This document shows positions 11,938 to 23,589 of a stretch of 64,000 nt of DNA, piece by piece. Each line of letters starts with the position of its first letter. The first letter of the stretch is position 1. The notes under the pieces were generated by a model. That model saw only the letters and a list, made by a program, of their open reading frames with translations. It was not told the origin of the DNA and did not search any database. Origin of the DNA: Paguma larvata (lineage: Eukaryota > Chordata > Mammalia > Carnivora > Viverridae); NCBI GenBank assembly GCA_030068075.1, contig CM057833.1:48627587-48691586 (forward strand), written 5' to 3'. Position numbers and translations under genes: made by a program.

Positions 11938-11995
11938 GTCAGAAGGAAAGGAAATCAGGAAGGAAGAAAGTAAGGAAAGAAAGAAAGAAGAAAGT
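11938..11995. repeat. purine-rich GA/AAG tract
   Basis: Low-complexity GGAA/GAAA units, about 58 bases, producing lysine/arginine/glutamate-rich frames. Confidence 0.75.
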
Positions 11996-13174
11996 GCCTG
12001 ACGGACAGTCAACTGATAGTGACTTCTCATGGCATGTTAGCAAACAGGGAGTGGCTCCACGTGACTCCTGCACAGTATATTGTAGGGAACAGAAAAGAGA
12101 CGGCAGCAAGAGACAGGTGGGAGAAGACTGGAATGCACCGGGCAGAGACACTGCATTTTTTTCCCATAGGCGATGGAGAGCCATGAAGACTGAGGCACAA
12201 AAGCTAGGGAAAGAATAATTAGGGAAAATATCACTAATTTCATTTTAAATTAGAATTTTTCTGAAGAGAGAAAAACTTTATGCAAATTATACACATAGCA
12301 TATGCAAATGTACTTACTGCTCCCTCAAACATTTACACAATTGCATGTGGTCTGTGCAAAAAAAAAAAAAATCTTGGTGGAAATATTTGACTCAGCAATA
12401 TTGTCTTTCAGTGGGGAAGCAAACTAGCCTTAGATTCGATATTTACACCCTGCAACATTGTTTTCTACCGACTAAGACTTTTTTTTCAGCTTCTGTACTA
12501 AGTTCCATTATAATTTGCATTCAAATGAATGAATATCCATATCCCTCACCGCAGTGTCTACTCTCAGTGCTGAGAGTCGTTATCCCTACATGGAAATGAA
12601 TTCCACATGAATCTTTTGAGGAAGCCAGAGCCACTTAAGGTATTATTTAATTACAAATGAGAGGTGTATTATTTGATTCATTAAAGAAGATGATGATGCA
12701 AAGAGGCTAACCTCAAGCTGATGAAACTTTTCCCGTTAAGATCCTGGGAGTGTCATTATTGGCATAAGTTTTGTTTACGGCAGGAGGGGTGGGGGTGGGG
12801 CTGCACGTGTGATGAAGCGCCAGCGCCTCAGGAAGGAGAGGTGAGGAGGCATGCTTGTCACATTTGGGACTTCCTTGTAATTTTGAACAAAAGAACTTGA
12901 TTTTAGCCAGATCTTAGTTGAAAAAAGGAAGATTATTACTTTTATTTCCATGAAAGTCGTGTTGCTGCTTCTCCTCCACTGACACAAATAGTGTAAAATC
13001 AAAAAGGTAGTAAGTTCCCATGTATCTGGTATTTTCGAGGATGGGGGTGTTCTCCTTGATGCAGAGAGCCCTGCAGAAGTTGTTATACACTCAGCCCTGG
13101 CTTAAGCCGAATCCCAAACCTGGGCACCTGAACACCATTGTATGTATTACCGGGATCCCTACTTGTATCTTTCC
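11996..13174. other. single-copy DNA, no gene recognised
   Basis: No coding or repeat signature apart from short homopolymers at about 12359-12371. Confidence 0.45.
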
Positions 13175-13425
13175 TGTCATTTGCTCATTTATTCAACAAA
13201 CTTTTATCTAATGCCTCTATGTTGCAGTTACTATTCTAGACACCGGGAACACAGCATTGAATGAAACAGGAAAAAAAATCCCTTTTTCCTTGGAGTTGAC
13301 ATTCTAACGGGGACTGATATAAAACAAACAAGAAAAACAAGTAAAGTACAGAGTATGTGCAGATAGAGGAAGATACCGAAGAGATCAATAAAGTAGGAAA
13401 GGGGAATAGGGGAAGTAGAAAATGG
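13175..13425 (-). mobile_element. L2 LINE 3' end, antisense
   Basis: Begins tcatttattcaacaaacttt, followed by the gttactattctagacaccgg and ggaacacagcattgaatgaa words that mark an L2 3' end read backwards. It is the first part of a long L2 broken by later insertions up to about 16.1 kb. Confidence 0.8.
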
Positions 13426-13440
13426 TTGGGGGGGCGTGTA

Positions 13441-13639
13441 ATTTTTTTTTAATTTATTCATTTATTTTCAGAGAGAGTGCACGCTTGCGAGTTGGGGAGG
13501 GGCACAGAGAGGGAGAGAATCTCAAGCAGGCTCTGCACTGTCCACATAGATCCTGATGCGGGGCTCACACTCACAAACCGTGAGATCATGACCTGAGCCG
13601 AAGTTGGCCGCTTAACCGGCGAGCCACCCAGGCGCCCCA
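13441..13639 (-). mobile_element. SINEC, antisense
   Basis: The minus-strand head ggggcgcctgggtggctcg ends at 13639 and the tail is the T-run at 13441. Flanking ggcgtgtaatttt / cgcatgtaatttt is a probable target duplication. Confidence 0.96.
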
Positions 13640-13734
13640 CGCATGTAATTTTTTTATAGCATGGCCAGGGAAGGTCTTGGTTAAATAGTATTGTTTATCA
13701 GTATTTCTGGTTCTTCTTCTGGGCACATGATAAG

Positions 13735-14010
13735 ATTGTATTCCCTTGCTATGTTGGAATTAGAGAAGCCCAGTGTCTTGCTTTTGCTAATGAAATGTGA
13801 GTAGAAGTGATGCATGCTGTTTTGGTGTTTATGATTATTCATGCTCTTTCTTTGCCTTCACCAGCCATGTTCTAGTAGTGACTGTTCTGTCGACTTGAAA
13901 CCTGGAGAGAGGACAACATGGAGAGAGCCCAGCCACGCAAATGGACATGCAGTATAACTTGTTGAGGTTGCTTGTTGTTGCGGGATCGCCTAGCCCAGCC
14001 TGTCTGATAC
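13735..14010 (+). mobile_element. MaLR-like LTR fragment, sense
   Basis: The ordered phrases taatgaaatgtgagtagaag, aacctggagagaggacaaca and ctgtctgatac resemble a common MaLR-class LTR. Neither end is preserved well enough to show a target duplication. Confidence 0.5.
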
Positions 14011-14034
14011 AGTGAAAACTGATTGAAGACATGA

Positions 14035-15250
14035 AGGAAATAGGGGAGTAAAAGGTGTGGACATCAGAAGAGGAGCACTTCCGGCAAGGGTAATAGTACA
14101 AAGACCTCAAAGTGGGAGCATGCTTGGCATTTTAGGGTCAAATGGATGAGGAAAATAGTAATAGAAGATGCAGTCCAAGATACAAAGGACTTCCAGATCT
14201 TGTAAGCTTGTGTGTGCCTTTGTCAGGACTTTGACTTTTTCTCTAGATGAGACATCAGTCATTAGAAGAGGAGTCACACTATCTGACTTAAGTCTTTTTA
14301 ACATTCCACTTGGCTGTTGGGAAAAAAAACTGAGGTAGGGACAAGAGGAGCAGGGAGAACAGGAAGGAGGCTATTGTTCTAAATCCAGGTGAGAGAGGAG
14401 AGTTGCTTGAGTCACAGCAGTAGCAGTAGAGACGGTGAGAAGTGTTTTGAATTCTCCATATATTATTTTTATAGAAAGTTGATGGGATTTCCTGGTGGAT
14501 CAGATATGGGTTGGAAGAGAAGGAATGGAGTCAAGGATGACTACAAGGTCCTAGGTAAATGGAAGGGTGCAGCTGCTATTTCCTGAAATGGAGAAGACTG
14601 TGGTAAACTTAGAGGAAAGCACAGAACCTCAATTTTGAACAATATTAAGTTTGGGATGCCCATTAGACTTCCAGGTGGGGATACAGGACAGACAGGTCCA
14701 TGACGGAAGCATAAATTTGGGAGCCATTGGGATATCGATAGTATTTGAAATCATGAGACTCGATGATAGCCTCAAGGGGCAAGGTGTAAAGAGAAAGGCA
14801 TACAGGCCTAAGAAATAAGCTTCTTAACTGAATGCTAAGAGATCAGAGAGAAAAAAAAGAAACAGCAAAGCGGGCTGAGAAGGAGCTGCCAGTGGGGTAG
14901 CGGAAAACAAACCAAAACCCAAACAGGAAAATGTGTTGAAGGAAGAGGGTTAAATTCTGCAGATATGTCAAGAAAAATGAGGTCTGAAATGGAGCATGAG
15001 ATTTAGGAAATGGAGGTCACTTGTAACCTTGATAAGAACAGGTTCCCTAGCGTGGTGTGCCAACAGCATGAGGGAGCTTGGCTCAAGAGATAATGGGAGA
15101 AAAGAAACTCATTTAAGAAGTTTTGTCATAAAAGGAAGTAAAGAAATGGAGCTTAACTGGGCAAGAAATGGAGTCAAGAGAAGAAAGGAAAACAGATGGA
15201 CAACTAATAGCTAGTTTGTAGGCAAATGGGAAAGATCCATTAGAAAGAAA
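14035..15250 (-). mobile_element. L2 LINE, antisense, long segment
   Basis: A run of characteristic L2 words in the right order: aggaaggaggctattgttct, aggtgagagaggag, ggagtcaaggatgactacaa, aattttgaacaatattaagt, tttgggatgcccattagact, ctgagaaggagctgccagtg, atggaggtcacttgtaac. Open frames across it belong to no gene. Confidence 0.75.
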
Positions 15251-15257
15251 AAATTTG

Positions 15258-15470
15258 AGGGGAGCCTGGATGACTCAGTAGGTTTGGCATCCAACTGTGT
15301 TCAGGCTTAGATCATGACCTCGAGGTTTGTGGGATTGAGCCCTATGTTGGGCTCTGCACTGCTGTACGGAGCCTGCTTGGGATTCTCTTTCTTTCCGCAA
15401 CTCTCTCTCTTTTTGCAAGTCCCCATCCCCTCCCCCTCGAAATAAGTGGATAAACTTAAAACAAAAAGGA
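15258..15470 (+). mobile_element. SINEC, sense, diverged, inserted in L2
   Basis: Head reads ggggagcctggatgactcag; several substitutions show an older copy. It separates two parts of the antisense L2. Confidence 0.92.
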
Positions 15471-15475
15471 AAACT

Positions 15476-16110
15476 TTGATAATGCTGGAGAGAAGGGGGA
15501 GATTGCTGGATCAGTGTCCTCAAATAGACAAGAAGAGATAAACCCTAGTGCACAAATAGGGGAGTTGGCCTTTGCTGGGGGCTCGCCCAGGAGAAACAGG
15601 CATTGATGTAGGAGTCGGTTCTATGTGGAGATAGGAGTGTGTGGAAGCTATCGTCTGAGTGCCTATGTTTTCTTAGTGACACTGGAAGCAAGCTCTTGGG
15701 CTCAGAGTAAGTGTGGCGATTTGAGGAGAGACACGAAGGCATGAAACAGTCATTAGGGAGAGGAGAGGGAATGGACTGGGGAAATGTATGATGATAGCCC
15801 GGCAGCATTAAAGTGAGTGAACAAGAATTTAAAAGATCAATCAGCACGCTAGTGTGGTTTTCTCAGGCCGTATTCAGCTGTGTGGGAGCAGGCGAGCAGC
15901 AGGTGGAGAGATGGGTTTACACAGGTAGGTGTTGTCCCACAGTAGTAGGATGGGAAAAAAAGGGGCGAGACAGTTGAGGGTTTATGCAAAAGTGTGATAA
16001 TATTGTCGTTATCAGAGTGACAGGATTGGAGCTGGCCAATGAAGGAAGAGAGAGAATGAGCAGGCTAAGTTAAGGAAACGTGTTAGGATCAATGGACTGT
16101 AAGAACGGTA
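15476..16110 (-). mobile_element. L2 LINE, antisense, continuation
   Basis: Resumes after the SINE with agcgcac-poor, G/A-rich sequence of the same character as the segment before it. Individual words are weaker here, so assignment rests mainly on continuity. Confidence 0.5.
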
Positions 16111-16117
16111 ACCAGCG

Positions 16118-16290
16118 AGGGGCCCCTGGAGGGCTCAGTCGGCTAAGCACTGAACTCTTGGTTTTGACTCAGGTCATGATCTTATGGTTTGTGAGATTGA
16201 GCCCTTGTTGGGCTTTGTGCTGACAGTAAGGAGCCTGCTTGGGATTCTCTCTCTCTCTCTCTCAAAATAAATAAATAAACATAAAAAAAA
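16118..16290 (+). mobile_element. SINEC, sense, short
   Basis: Head ggggcccctggagggctcag and a contracted CT tract before the AAATAAATAAA tail. Flanking acggtaaccag / acgtaacag is a possible target duplication. Confidence 0.93.
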
Positions 16291-16304
16291 CGTAACAGTG
16301 GCTA

Positions 16305-16430
16305 TGGCTGACCGAGTACTTATAATGGACCTTGGCCGAGGAAGGTGCTTCACGTTAATTAATGCTAAGTCACAATCAATGCTAATTCACAACAACTCTA
16401 CAAGGTAGCTGTTAAGATTCCAACTCAGAG
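16305..16430 (-). mobile_element. MIR-like fragment, antisense (weak)
   Basis: The words cacaacaactctacaaggta and gctgttaagattcc fit the antisense MIR 3' part. Divergence is high. Confidence 0.4.
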
Positions 16431-17079
16431 ATTGCTAACAGGCTGACCTGACATATTGTGACCACAGGTGAAGCTATGCGAGATATTTGAAATTCAATCA
16501 GTTCCCATTTCAGTATCCAATATACGTGCATATATTCAGTACCGATAACAAGTGTGTGACTCCAGGAACACGGAAGAAGCAGGGAGGCACTTACAGATCT
16601 TAAGGTCTTGCCAAGGAAATGCAAAACTCAGCCAAGAGACTCACTGGGGCAGGCTTCAGAGAAATGTGTACAAATGGACTCGAGGGACAAGAGCGACACA
16701 AACAGCTACAACTTGAAGTTGAGCGGCAACTATAAAGTTCAGCACATGCAAGCAGGTGTCAACGGCCAGAGTCCAATCAGCATCCTGGCTGAAATCGCTA
16801 GTAACATACGAAGCAACCCCAGAAAGACACGGGGAGACACAGTAGTTTTCTGAGTGAGGTGTGAGAGGAACCACTGCAGGTAGTTGAAGCCCCAGGCATC
16901 TTGGTTTAAATGACCTTGGGGACTTTCAATGATATTTGTATAGACAAATACAGAAGGGTTTAATATTAATATTTCAGGCTAAGGAATCCATACGAGTGTT
17001 TTATATTTCTGACACTTATGTGAATTTGACCAGTAGAGAGACAGTCTTGTAACTCCAACTTAAATTACGTAATGAATTG
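16431..17079. other. no gene recognised
   Basis: Single-copy sequence with chance open frames only. Confidence 0.4.
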
Positions 17080-17181
17080 AGCTGTCAGCACAGAGCCCGA
17101 CGTGGGGCTCGAACTCCCACACTGCTAGATCATATCCTGACTGAAGTCCTACACGCACCGGCTGAGCCACCCAGGTGCCCC
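17080..17181 (-). mobile_element. SINEC, antisense, 3'-truncated
   Basis: Only the tRNA-like half is present: the minus-strand head ends at 17181 and the sequence stops after the core, without CT tract or A-tail. taaatt occurs on both sides. Loss of the 3' end is atypical, since L1-mobilised copies normally lose the 5' end, so a later deletion is likely. Confidence 0.9.
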
Positions 17182-17272
17182 TAAATTGTGACTTTGAAGT
17201 CTCACTAAGTTTATTTAAGAGAACTACAGTTTCCCATATCTATAAGTTTAAATTATTAGACTTAAAAGGTAT

Positions 17273-17290
17273 TTATATATATATATATAC
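17273..17290. repeat. (TA)n
   Basis: Nine TA dinucleotides. Short but pure. Confidence 0.8.
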
Positions 17291-17629
17291 TAGGTAAGTT
17301 TTATTTGTTGTCAGGGAACTGAAATCCTTGAGAAAGGAAGCAAACACATGAAATGTGTAAGTGCACTTTGAAATATTTGAAGATGTCAGTTAACCAAAGT
17401 CTGTAAATGAAAGCAAACACTAGTCAGAGCCCCCACCAAAAGCAATTGTTAAAATGTGCTAGACTTGTAAAAGGATTAATGATGAAACCAAACTCAAGAG
17501 CTTAAGGAAGTACTCGAGTTTTCAATTTGCAACTTCGATGAAAACACAGAATTTATAGAACCAAGCTAAGCCTCTGATTCATCTTTCTGTGTCCTAAGAC
17601 TGCTCCTGAAGATACCCCAAACTCTTCTC

Positions 17630-17735
17630 CACACATATGAGGAAACTGAGGTAGTTACTAAGTGGCAGAGCCGGGATTTGATCCCCAGCCTGCCAGTTGC
17701 AAAACCCATGCTTTCCCCTAGCACTATTCATTGCC
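17630..17735 (-). mobile_element. MIR SINE, antisense
   Basis: atatgaggaaactgaggtag, then agtggcagagccgggatttg, then the ccatgctttcccctagcact motif: a good antisense MIR order. Confidence 0.85.
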
Positions 17736-18474
17736 TTTCCCTGACAAATAATTAGACAATGGTAACGTGCAATTAACAGTGAAACTTGAAAAGAAGACTT
17801 CATTCTCTCTCCTGTGTCCTGCAATGCCTCAGGGTTACAATTATATCATTATCCCGCAGTGCAGACTGAGGTGGAATAGGTGTTTAAGGACTGGGCTGAA
17901 TTAATGTGACTTTAATTATAACATACTCTGAAACGGCTTTTCTTACTAAATCGCTAAACGTTGGTTTGTGGAAGTATGCTTTGCCAGTTTCTCATAAAAG
18001 TAGTGTCCATAGAGAAAGAAGAAATCCAATAACCTATGACTGATTATTTAAACGATAAATATGTTTGTTTTATAGGTAAATGGAGTTTCCGGTCCCCAGG
18101 CTTTTTCCTTAGATTGGTTCAGTGTGTCCCTCGGAAGTGGGATTGCATGAGGGGGTGTTCCCCTTTGAGCGTTCTCATGAAAAACAAAATCCAGATCTCC
18201 AAACAGGTAAGATATGATTATTCTCATAAGCAGCCAGGGCCGTTGAATCTTCAGTCGGAGCACTCCACCTAACATCAGGGACTACGCTCCAAAGTCCCAG
18301 CTAGTTTTGACAGAACTGTTGTAGATTGCTCTATGGACAGCTTCTTCAGCACTGCCTGGCTCCTATTGGAGCTTCATTTTCTGTTAAGAAATAGGCCAGT
18401 GATGGCGGCTAAAGGCACAGTTGGTGGCCTTGCCAATAACCAGCAAGCCCTTCCTCCTTGCTAACAGATTTCCA
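17736..18474. other. no gene recognised
   Basis: Single-copy DNA. No repeat or exon recognised. Confidence 0.4.
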
Positions 18475-18760
18475 GTGCTGCTCAGGTATCAGGCGACCCC
18501 AGAGAAAGGCTGTGATTATCCCAGTCCTCTTTGCCAGTGGTAGGTGTACAGATAGACAGTGACTTAGTTTTAGCCAATGGGAAGTAAGGGTCTGACTGCG
18601 GTAGTGGATAGGAGACTTCCGGGAAAGAGTTCTTCCCTGATATGAGCGGGAGTGCTGTGAGCAAAACTATTCCGGCTATGCCGTCCCTTTTGCTGGGACA
18701 CTGTCCTTTAAACAAGTGGTGACTGGAATTTCAGTAGCCATCTTGGATATGTATGAGGTA
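18475..18760 (+). mobile_element. possible MaLR-like LTR fragment
   Basis: ttagccaatgggaagtaagg and the following gagacttccggg have the look of a MaLR LTR body. The sequence down to 19150 may belong to the same element, but I cannot place ends. Confidence 0.35.
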
Positions 18761-19163
18761 AAAATTCCACTCACATCAGCACTTGCTTGGAGAGATCAAA
18801 GCTTAGTGTTGTGTTTCATCACAATCGGTTCTAAGCAGTGGAACTTGATGAAGGACCATGAACTTTGAGAGACCCCAGGAATCAAATTCCCACTGGACCG
18901 AACTGAAGACCTTTTGCTGGCTGATGAATACTGAGACTGGTTTTGACAAGTCCTGGACAACCTAACGGATTTTCTCTGCTCTGTCCAGAATACTACTTTT
19001 CAGTCCTCAGTTAACCTAACTACCACGAATCACTTCTTCTGATTAAGCACTTAAAACCCCTGACTTTTCCTCCTCAAGAAACTTTCTCAGTGAATTTTTT
19101 TCACTGATATATTTCTCCTTGACTCTTAATTTAATAAACTTGTATTTAAAAAAATAGTAACCT

Positions 19164-19390
19164 GGGGGCACCTGGGTGGCTCAGTCGGTTAAGCGTCAGA
19201 CTTCGGCTTAGGTCATGATCTCACGGTTTGTGAGTTCAAACCCTGTAGTGGGCTCTGTGCTGACAGCTCAGAGCCTGGACCCTGCTTCGGATGCTGTGTC
19301 TCATTCTCTCTGCCCCTCCCCCGCTTGTGCTGTCTCTCTCTCTCTCTCTCTCAAAAATAAATAAATGTAAAAAAAAAAGTTTTTAAAAAC
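19164..19390 (+). mobile_element. SINEC, sense, with clear target duplication
   Basis: Complete head-to-tail copy. The repeat agtaacctgg lies at 19156-19165 and 19391-19400; its last two G bases merge with the SINE head. Confidence 0.98.
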
Positions 19391-19558
19391 AGTAACCTGG
19401 CATCTTTGTTTTTATTTGCTCACATGACCATAAAGGCATCTCAGAGCTGATTCTCCAGCTTCCTTACCCTGTGATGTTGCTGAATCAACCCTGTTGCAAC
19501 CACCACTGTTGGTCACTTGACTTCTTGCTAAGTGACCTGTAAGTACCCTATTATATGC

Positions 19559-19760
19559 CAGAGATCAACAAACTCCAACCCATGGGCCAATAAATAAAGC
19601 TTTATTGGAACACAGCCATGTTCCTTTGTTCATATATTGTCTGTGGCTACCTTAGTGCTACCCCTACAGGGCTGAGTAACTGAGACAGAGACAGCATGGC
19701 CTGCAAAGCCTAAAATATTTGCTATCTGGCCATCTACATAAAAAGTTTGCTACCTTCAGT
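19559..19760 (+). mobile_element. non-autonomous hAT-type DNA transposon
   Basis: Starts with cagagatcaacaaact and ends with aaagtttgctaccttcag, which are imperfect inverted repeats of each other. The body (taaataaagctttattggaa, cacagccatgttcctttgtt, ctaaaatatttgctatctgg) is a familiar mammal-wide DNA element. The 8-bp flanks (ttatatgc / ttttaagt) no longer match, so the target duplication has decayed or the ends are a few bases off. Subfamily not assigned. Confidence 0.7.
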
Positions 19761-20039
19761 TTTAAGTCTTAGATGGATTTTCTGTTACATCATATTGGCA
19801 GTATGCCTAAATGATCCTTCTTCCAATTCCTAGATTCTCCCAGTAAACTCCCAGTAAGACCATGGGTATTCCCCCATACACTGCTTCAAGGACCATGGAC
19901 TGAATCCAACAGCTACTTAATCTAAAATCTTGTACAATTGACCTAACTACCATCCAGTCATCCCAGCTCTTTTTCAGGTCTGTGGCTGAGCCATGCTCTG
20001 TCTCAATAGGACTAGCACACATGTAGTCTGGAACATTCT

Positions 20040-20380
20040 TATAACTCTTCCCTTCCCCTTGGCTAGCTTCTATTTATCTTTCATAGCTTAGCTCAAGTGC
20101 CATTCTCTCAAGAAAAGATTCTCTGATCCATCAAATAGGTCATGTCCTTATTTTATGGTCTCATGGGACCCTAAATTTCTTTATCATATCATTTATCAAA
20201 AATTGTAATAAGGCATGAATAATATAATTAGTTTTTATTCTTTCCCTTCCTCTTTAGAACAAAAGCTCTGTAAGTGCAGGGGCTGTCTGTCTTATTTATG
20301 TTCTTTATCCCCAGTGGCTAGAACAATACTTTATTAATAAGACACACAAAATAGAGATATAATAAATGAATGAGAAATAA
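20040..20380 (+). mobile_element. L2 LINE 3' end, sense
   Basis: Sense L2 3' order: tagctcaagtgccattctct, aagattctctgatccatc, agctctgtaagtgcaggggc, ttatccccagtggctagaac, ending in ataaatgaatgagaaat. Confidence 0.8.
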
Positions 20381-20654
20381 GTGAATGAAACAAATCGTGC
20401 AAAACATACTTTGAACCATGTGAAATCCTTTGTCCTGTATTGGACCATGTTCATCTTTCAGAAATATAGACGTGATTCGGTTGCGTCAGGCGGGTGTGTT
20501 TTATATGTGTCTGAGAGTGTCCTGACAAATGGGTCGCGATCTGGCACCTCGGCCACCCAACCCAGCCAGTGTGAACCTCCTTCTTCCGACATGTCAGTTG
20601 CCTAATCCATTTACCGGGTGATCTTGCATTTATGAACATCCATCTCTGTCCAAC

Positions 20655-20810
20655 CACAGAGCTAGTTCTGCCCCTCACTAGCTGCTGTGTACCTTACAGG
20701 CTACTGAACCTCTATTTTCTCATCTGCAAAATGAGGACACGGTACATGGATTAGAGACTTCTCCTCCCACTGTAAAGAGGATATGTAAGGTCCTGCCTAA
20801 ACTCAGACAC
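20655..20810 (+). mobile_element. MIR SINE, sense
   Basis: ctgaacctctattttctcat and ctgcaaaatgaggacacgg match the MIR core in sense. It is cut at its 3' side near the following SINEC. Confidence 0.75.
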
Positions 20811-20832
20811 CATTACAGAAATAAGGAGGAGA

Positions 20833-21062
20833 GGGGCACCTGGGTGGCTCAGTTGGTTGAGCAGCCGACTTTGGCTCAGGTCATGATCTCACAGTCTGTG
20901 AGTTCGAGCCCCGAGTCGGGCTTTGTGCCGATGGCTCAGAGCCTGGAGCCTGCTTCGGATTCTGTGTCTCCCTCTCTCTCTGCCCTTCCCCTGCTCATGC
21001 ACTGTCTCTCTGTCTGTCAAAAAGAAATAAATGTCAAAAAAAATTTTTTAAATAAATAAAAA
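20833..21062 (+). mobile_element. SINEC, sense, perfect 16-bp target duplication
   Basis: Full-length copy with a little-diverged body, ending in an A/T-rich tail. The perfect direct repeat agaaataaggaggaga flanks it at 20817-20832 and 21063-21078. One of the younger copies in the window. Confidence 0.98.
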
Positions 21063-21180
21063 AGAAATAAGGAGGAGAAGAGGAAACAACTTGAGAAGGA
21101 AATACAGCCGTGATAGTCCTACTAACAGAATCCACTGAACATTTACCTGGAATGGTTTTAAACCTAGAGACTGTATTATC

Positions 21181-22235
21181 TTTCTTTTCTTTTCCTTCCT
21201 TTCCTTTTTTTTTCTTTTCTTTTTCTTTTCTTTTTTTAAGAAAGTTTATTTTCTATTATCTTATTTTCCATGTTCAGTTTAAGAGCCTGCGGAAGAACAG
21301 CTTAACATCACTCGGTGTTGTTCTTACCCATTCAGTGGCCTGAGCAATGGGAGCTGCAGACCAGTCCTCAGTGGCAGCCTGGGGGCTCTGGTCTTCAGTA
21401 TGGAACTGTTGGTAGGCAGCTGGGAAGCCACCTGCGTGCCTTCGGGCCAGTCTGCAACCTGGGCTCAGTAGCAGTAAACTCAAGCAGTTTACTTGGGCTA
21501 GAGACGTCGGCTCACTCTGAAATTCCTCCTTGGTCATGGCCTTTTCAGCAGCAGCCTGCTCTTTCTTTTCACTCTGTTTAGGATCTCTAGAAATAGATCA
21601 GGCACGATCTCCCATGGGAGTCCCTGAGGGATGGTGGCACATGTGCACAGAACTTCCCACGTCATCATGTACCACACGAGACCCACTGAGCTCCCTTGTT
21701 GTTGCGCAGGGTGCCAATGTGCACATAGCACGGAGGAGAGTCTGTGTCCCAGAGAGGGGCGGTTGGCAGGTTAACATAAGATGCCTCCGTGGGAGGCTGG
21801 TGGTCAGCCCTGGGCTCAGGAACCACCAGAAGATGTGGTTCCTGGAAGTCTGCCTGCATCTGGTTACTGAAGGTTCTGGGAATGAAGTACTCAGCAGCAG
21901 GAGTGGCTATAGTGGCAGCAGCCAACTCCAGGACAGCCCACTGGCCGGTGTTCCCAGAGGACAGGACACTGACAACAGCAGTGTGGGGTTTTTTATGGCA
22001 GCATGACACGAACCACCAGCAGAAGCTTCTCTCAGGTTCTCTAGAGATTTATAAGGTAGGTCACTTTTCCTTTTGGAGACGAACTGTTCCATTTGGAAGG
22101 CAAAGTTGGTGCCACCTAAGTTGCCACCTAAGTGGGTTCCTGCTGCAAGGAATTTAAGGATACCTTCCTCCTTCACTTGCAAGACATCAAAAGGATTAGA
22201 CATTGTGAAGTGAAATGAAGGAAAATAAAGCTCGC
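21181..22235 (-). pseudogene. RPSA: RPSA (40S ribosomal protein SA / laminin receptor) processed pseudogene
   Basis: RPSA builds the small ribosomal subunit and also serves as a laminin-binding protein. This copy is an intron-less antisense retrocopy. A start codon at 22203 opens a frame with the RPSA N-terminus ([28 protein letters not shown]). The middle appears in a second frame at 21665-22009 ([44 protein letters not shown]). The C-terminal repeats ([15 protein letters not shown]) are in a third frame at 21274-21537. The frame is lost several times, a 12-bp tandem duplication at 22111-22136 adds four residues, and the stop region is shifted. Behind it lie 3'UTR-like sequence, an AATAAA signal (tttatt on plus at 21245-21250) and a T-rich block at 21181-21238, which is the old poly-A tail. 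It cannot encode a functional protein. Confidence 0.94.
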
Positions 22236-23480
22236 ATTATTTTTCATTGGCAAATCTGAAGTTTTATCCCTCCATCATCAGGAATGAGATCTTGAGAGCA
22301 AAATGGATCCCCAAGGAAAATGTCACTTTCAATTATATTGGCAAGTTTCATTGAGTCTAAATCAAAGTTTCAATCTCTCTTGCAATTAGAACTTCTGTTC
22401 TCCCCAACATCCTCCAATTTGTAATCCTCAACACAGATCTGCGTCAAGGACAGTAGGGAATGGGTCTGCTCATGCCTGGGTCTGCTCTCCTCCCACCACT
22501 GGCTGTCCAGAATCGAGGTGGAAGGGAGGGAAAGAGAAAGAGACAGAAACATGCTTTCCTAGATGCTGCTGCTGCTGTCTTAGGTCTCCACTGGCTAGTA
22601 CCGCCTGTCTGTGATTGGAGGCTTCCACACCCTCGGTCTCTGGAGCGTTGGGTGTGTGCATTCCTGGGATGCACCCCCAGGACTATGCAGTATGCAGCTC
22701 CCCGACCTTAGTGGGAATGATGCACACTCCAGCTGATGTCTTGCCATCTTCCACACCAAGCTTTTGCAGTTACCTTGTACCATTTTCTGCTGGGGTGAGC
22801 TTCAAGGAGCTTCAACTCGTTACCTTCCAAAATTCTCTCTTGGCCTGTGGAAAATGGAGGCATCCCTTCCACGCTGAATGGTGGAGTCACACTACCCCCT
22901 CTGCTGCTGCTTCTCCTTGCCCAGATGTTGCAAACTGCTCCTCCGGCCTCAGGGTGCTCAGACGGGAAGTAGGCACAACTCTCTGGGTTCACATGGGAAC
23001 CTCCTCTAGGAAAGGGAGTATGTGTCAAGCTCCAAGAATTTTCTCAGTCTACGTGGCAAGCAGCACCTCCATGGGCCTAGGATTGTATATAAATCATCCA
23101 GCATCCGGCAAAGAGTGAGAAGCCAGGCTCCCCTTGTGTAGGCAACCCTAATCTCTAGGAATTATTCTCTTAGAGCTACTCTCTTTTGGCCTAAAAGGTG
23201 GGTAACTCGCGGGGAATGGAGATGAAGATGACTCAGAAGAGTTCCTATTCAACTAACAGCTCATTCACAGTTCCCATCGAAGCAAATTGACCTTGAGTTT
23301 CTTGTCTTTGCTTATGTAGGGTGATTGAGGTGGTAGGGTGTACAAGACTATCTGGTCTACCTTTTAATAGCATCTGCAGTTATGCACCTAGCATTTCCTT
23401 TTTAGAATGTGAGAGTTCTCTCAGCTTTGCAGCAGTAGCCTGGAGTCCAAGACAAGAAGAGTCCCACTTATCATCCTGTT
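22236..23480. other. unidentified moderately GC-rich block
   Basis: Sequence beside the RPSA pseudogene. It carries overlapping open frames on both strands, the longest 167 residues at 22615-23118 plus. I recognise neither a protein nor a repeat family. A TATA-like tatataaat at 23087-23095 and the composition would also suit an LTR or L1 5' region. Confidence 0.4.
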
Positions 23481-23589
23481 AAAAAAAATTAATTATGTAT
23501 ACATATTATAGACAAACCAGATTTGGATTGTATTATTTTATAACTTGCTTTTTCTTACTAAAGATGTGTAGTAAAATTTCCCTTGCTAT

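Noticed and set aside
21530..22157. Plus-strand frames of 158 and 122 residues
   Set aside because: They are the opposite strand of the RPSA pseudogene and resemble no protein.
23087..23095. tatataaat as a promoter TATA box
   Set aside because: A single AT-rich word without a supported transcription start; kept only as a remark on the unidentified block.
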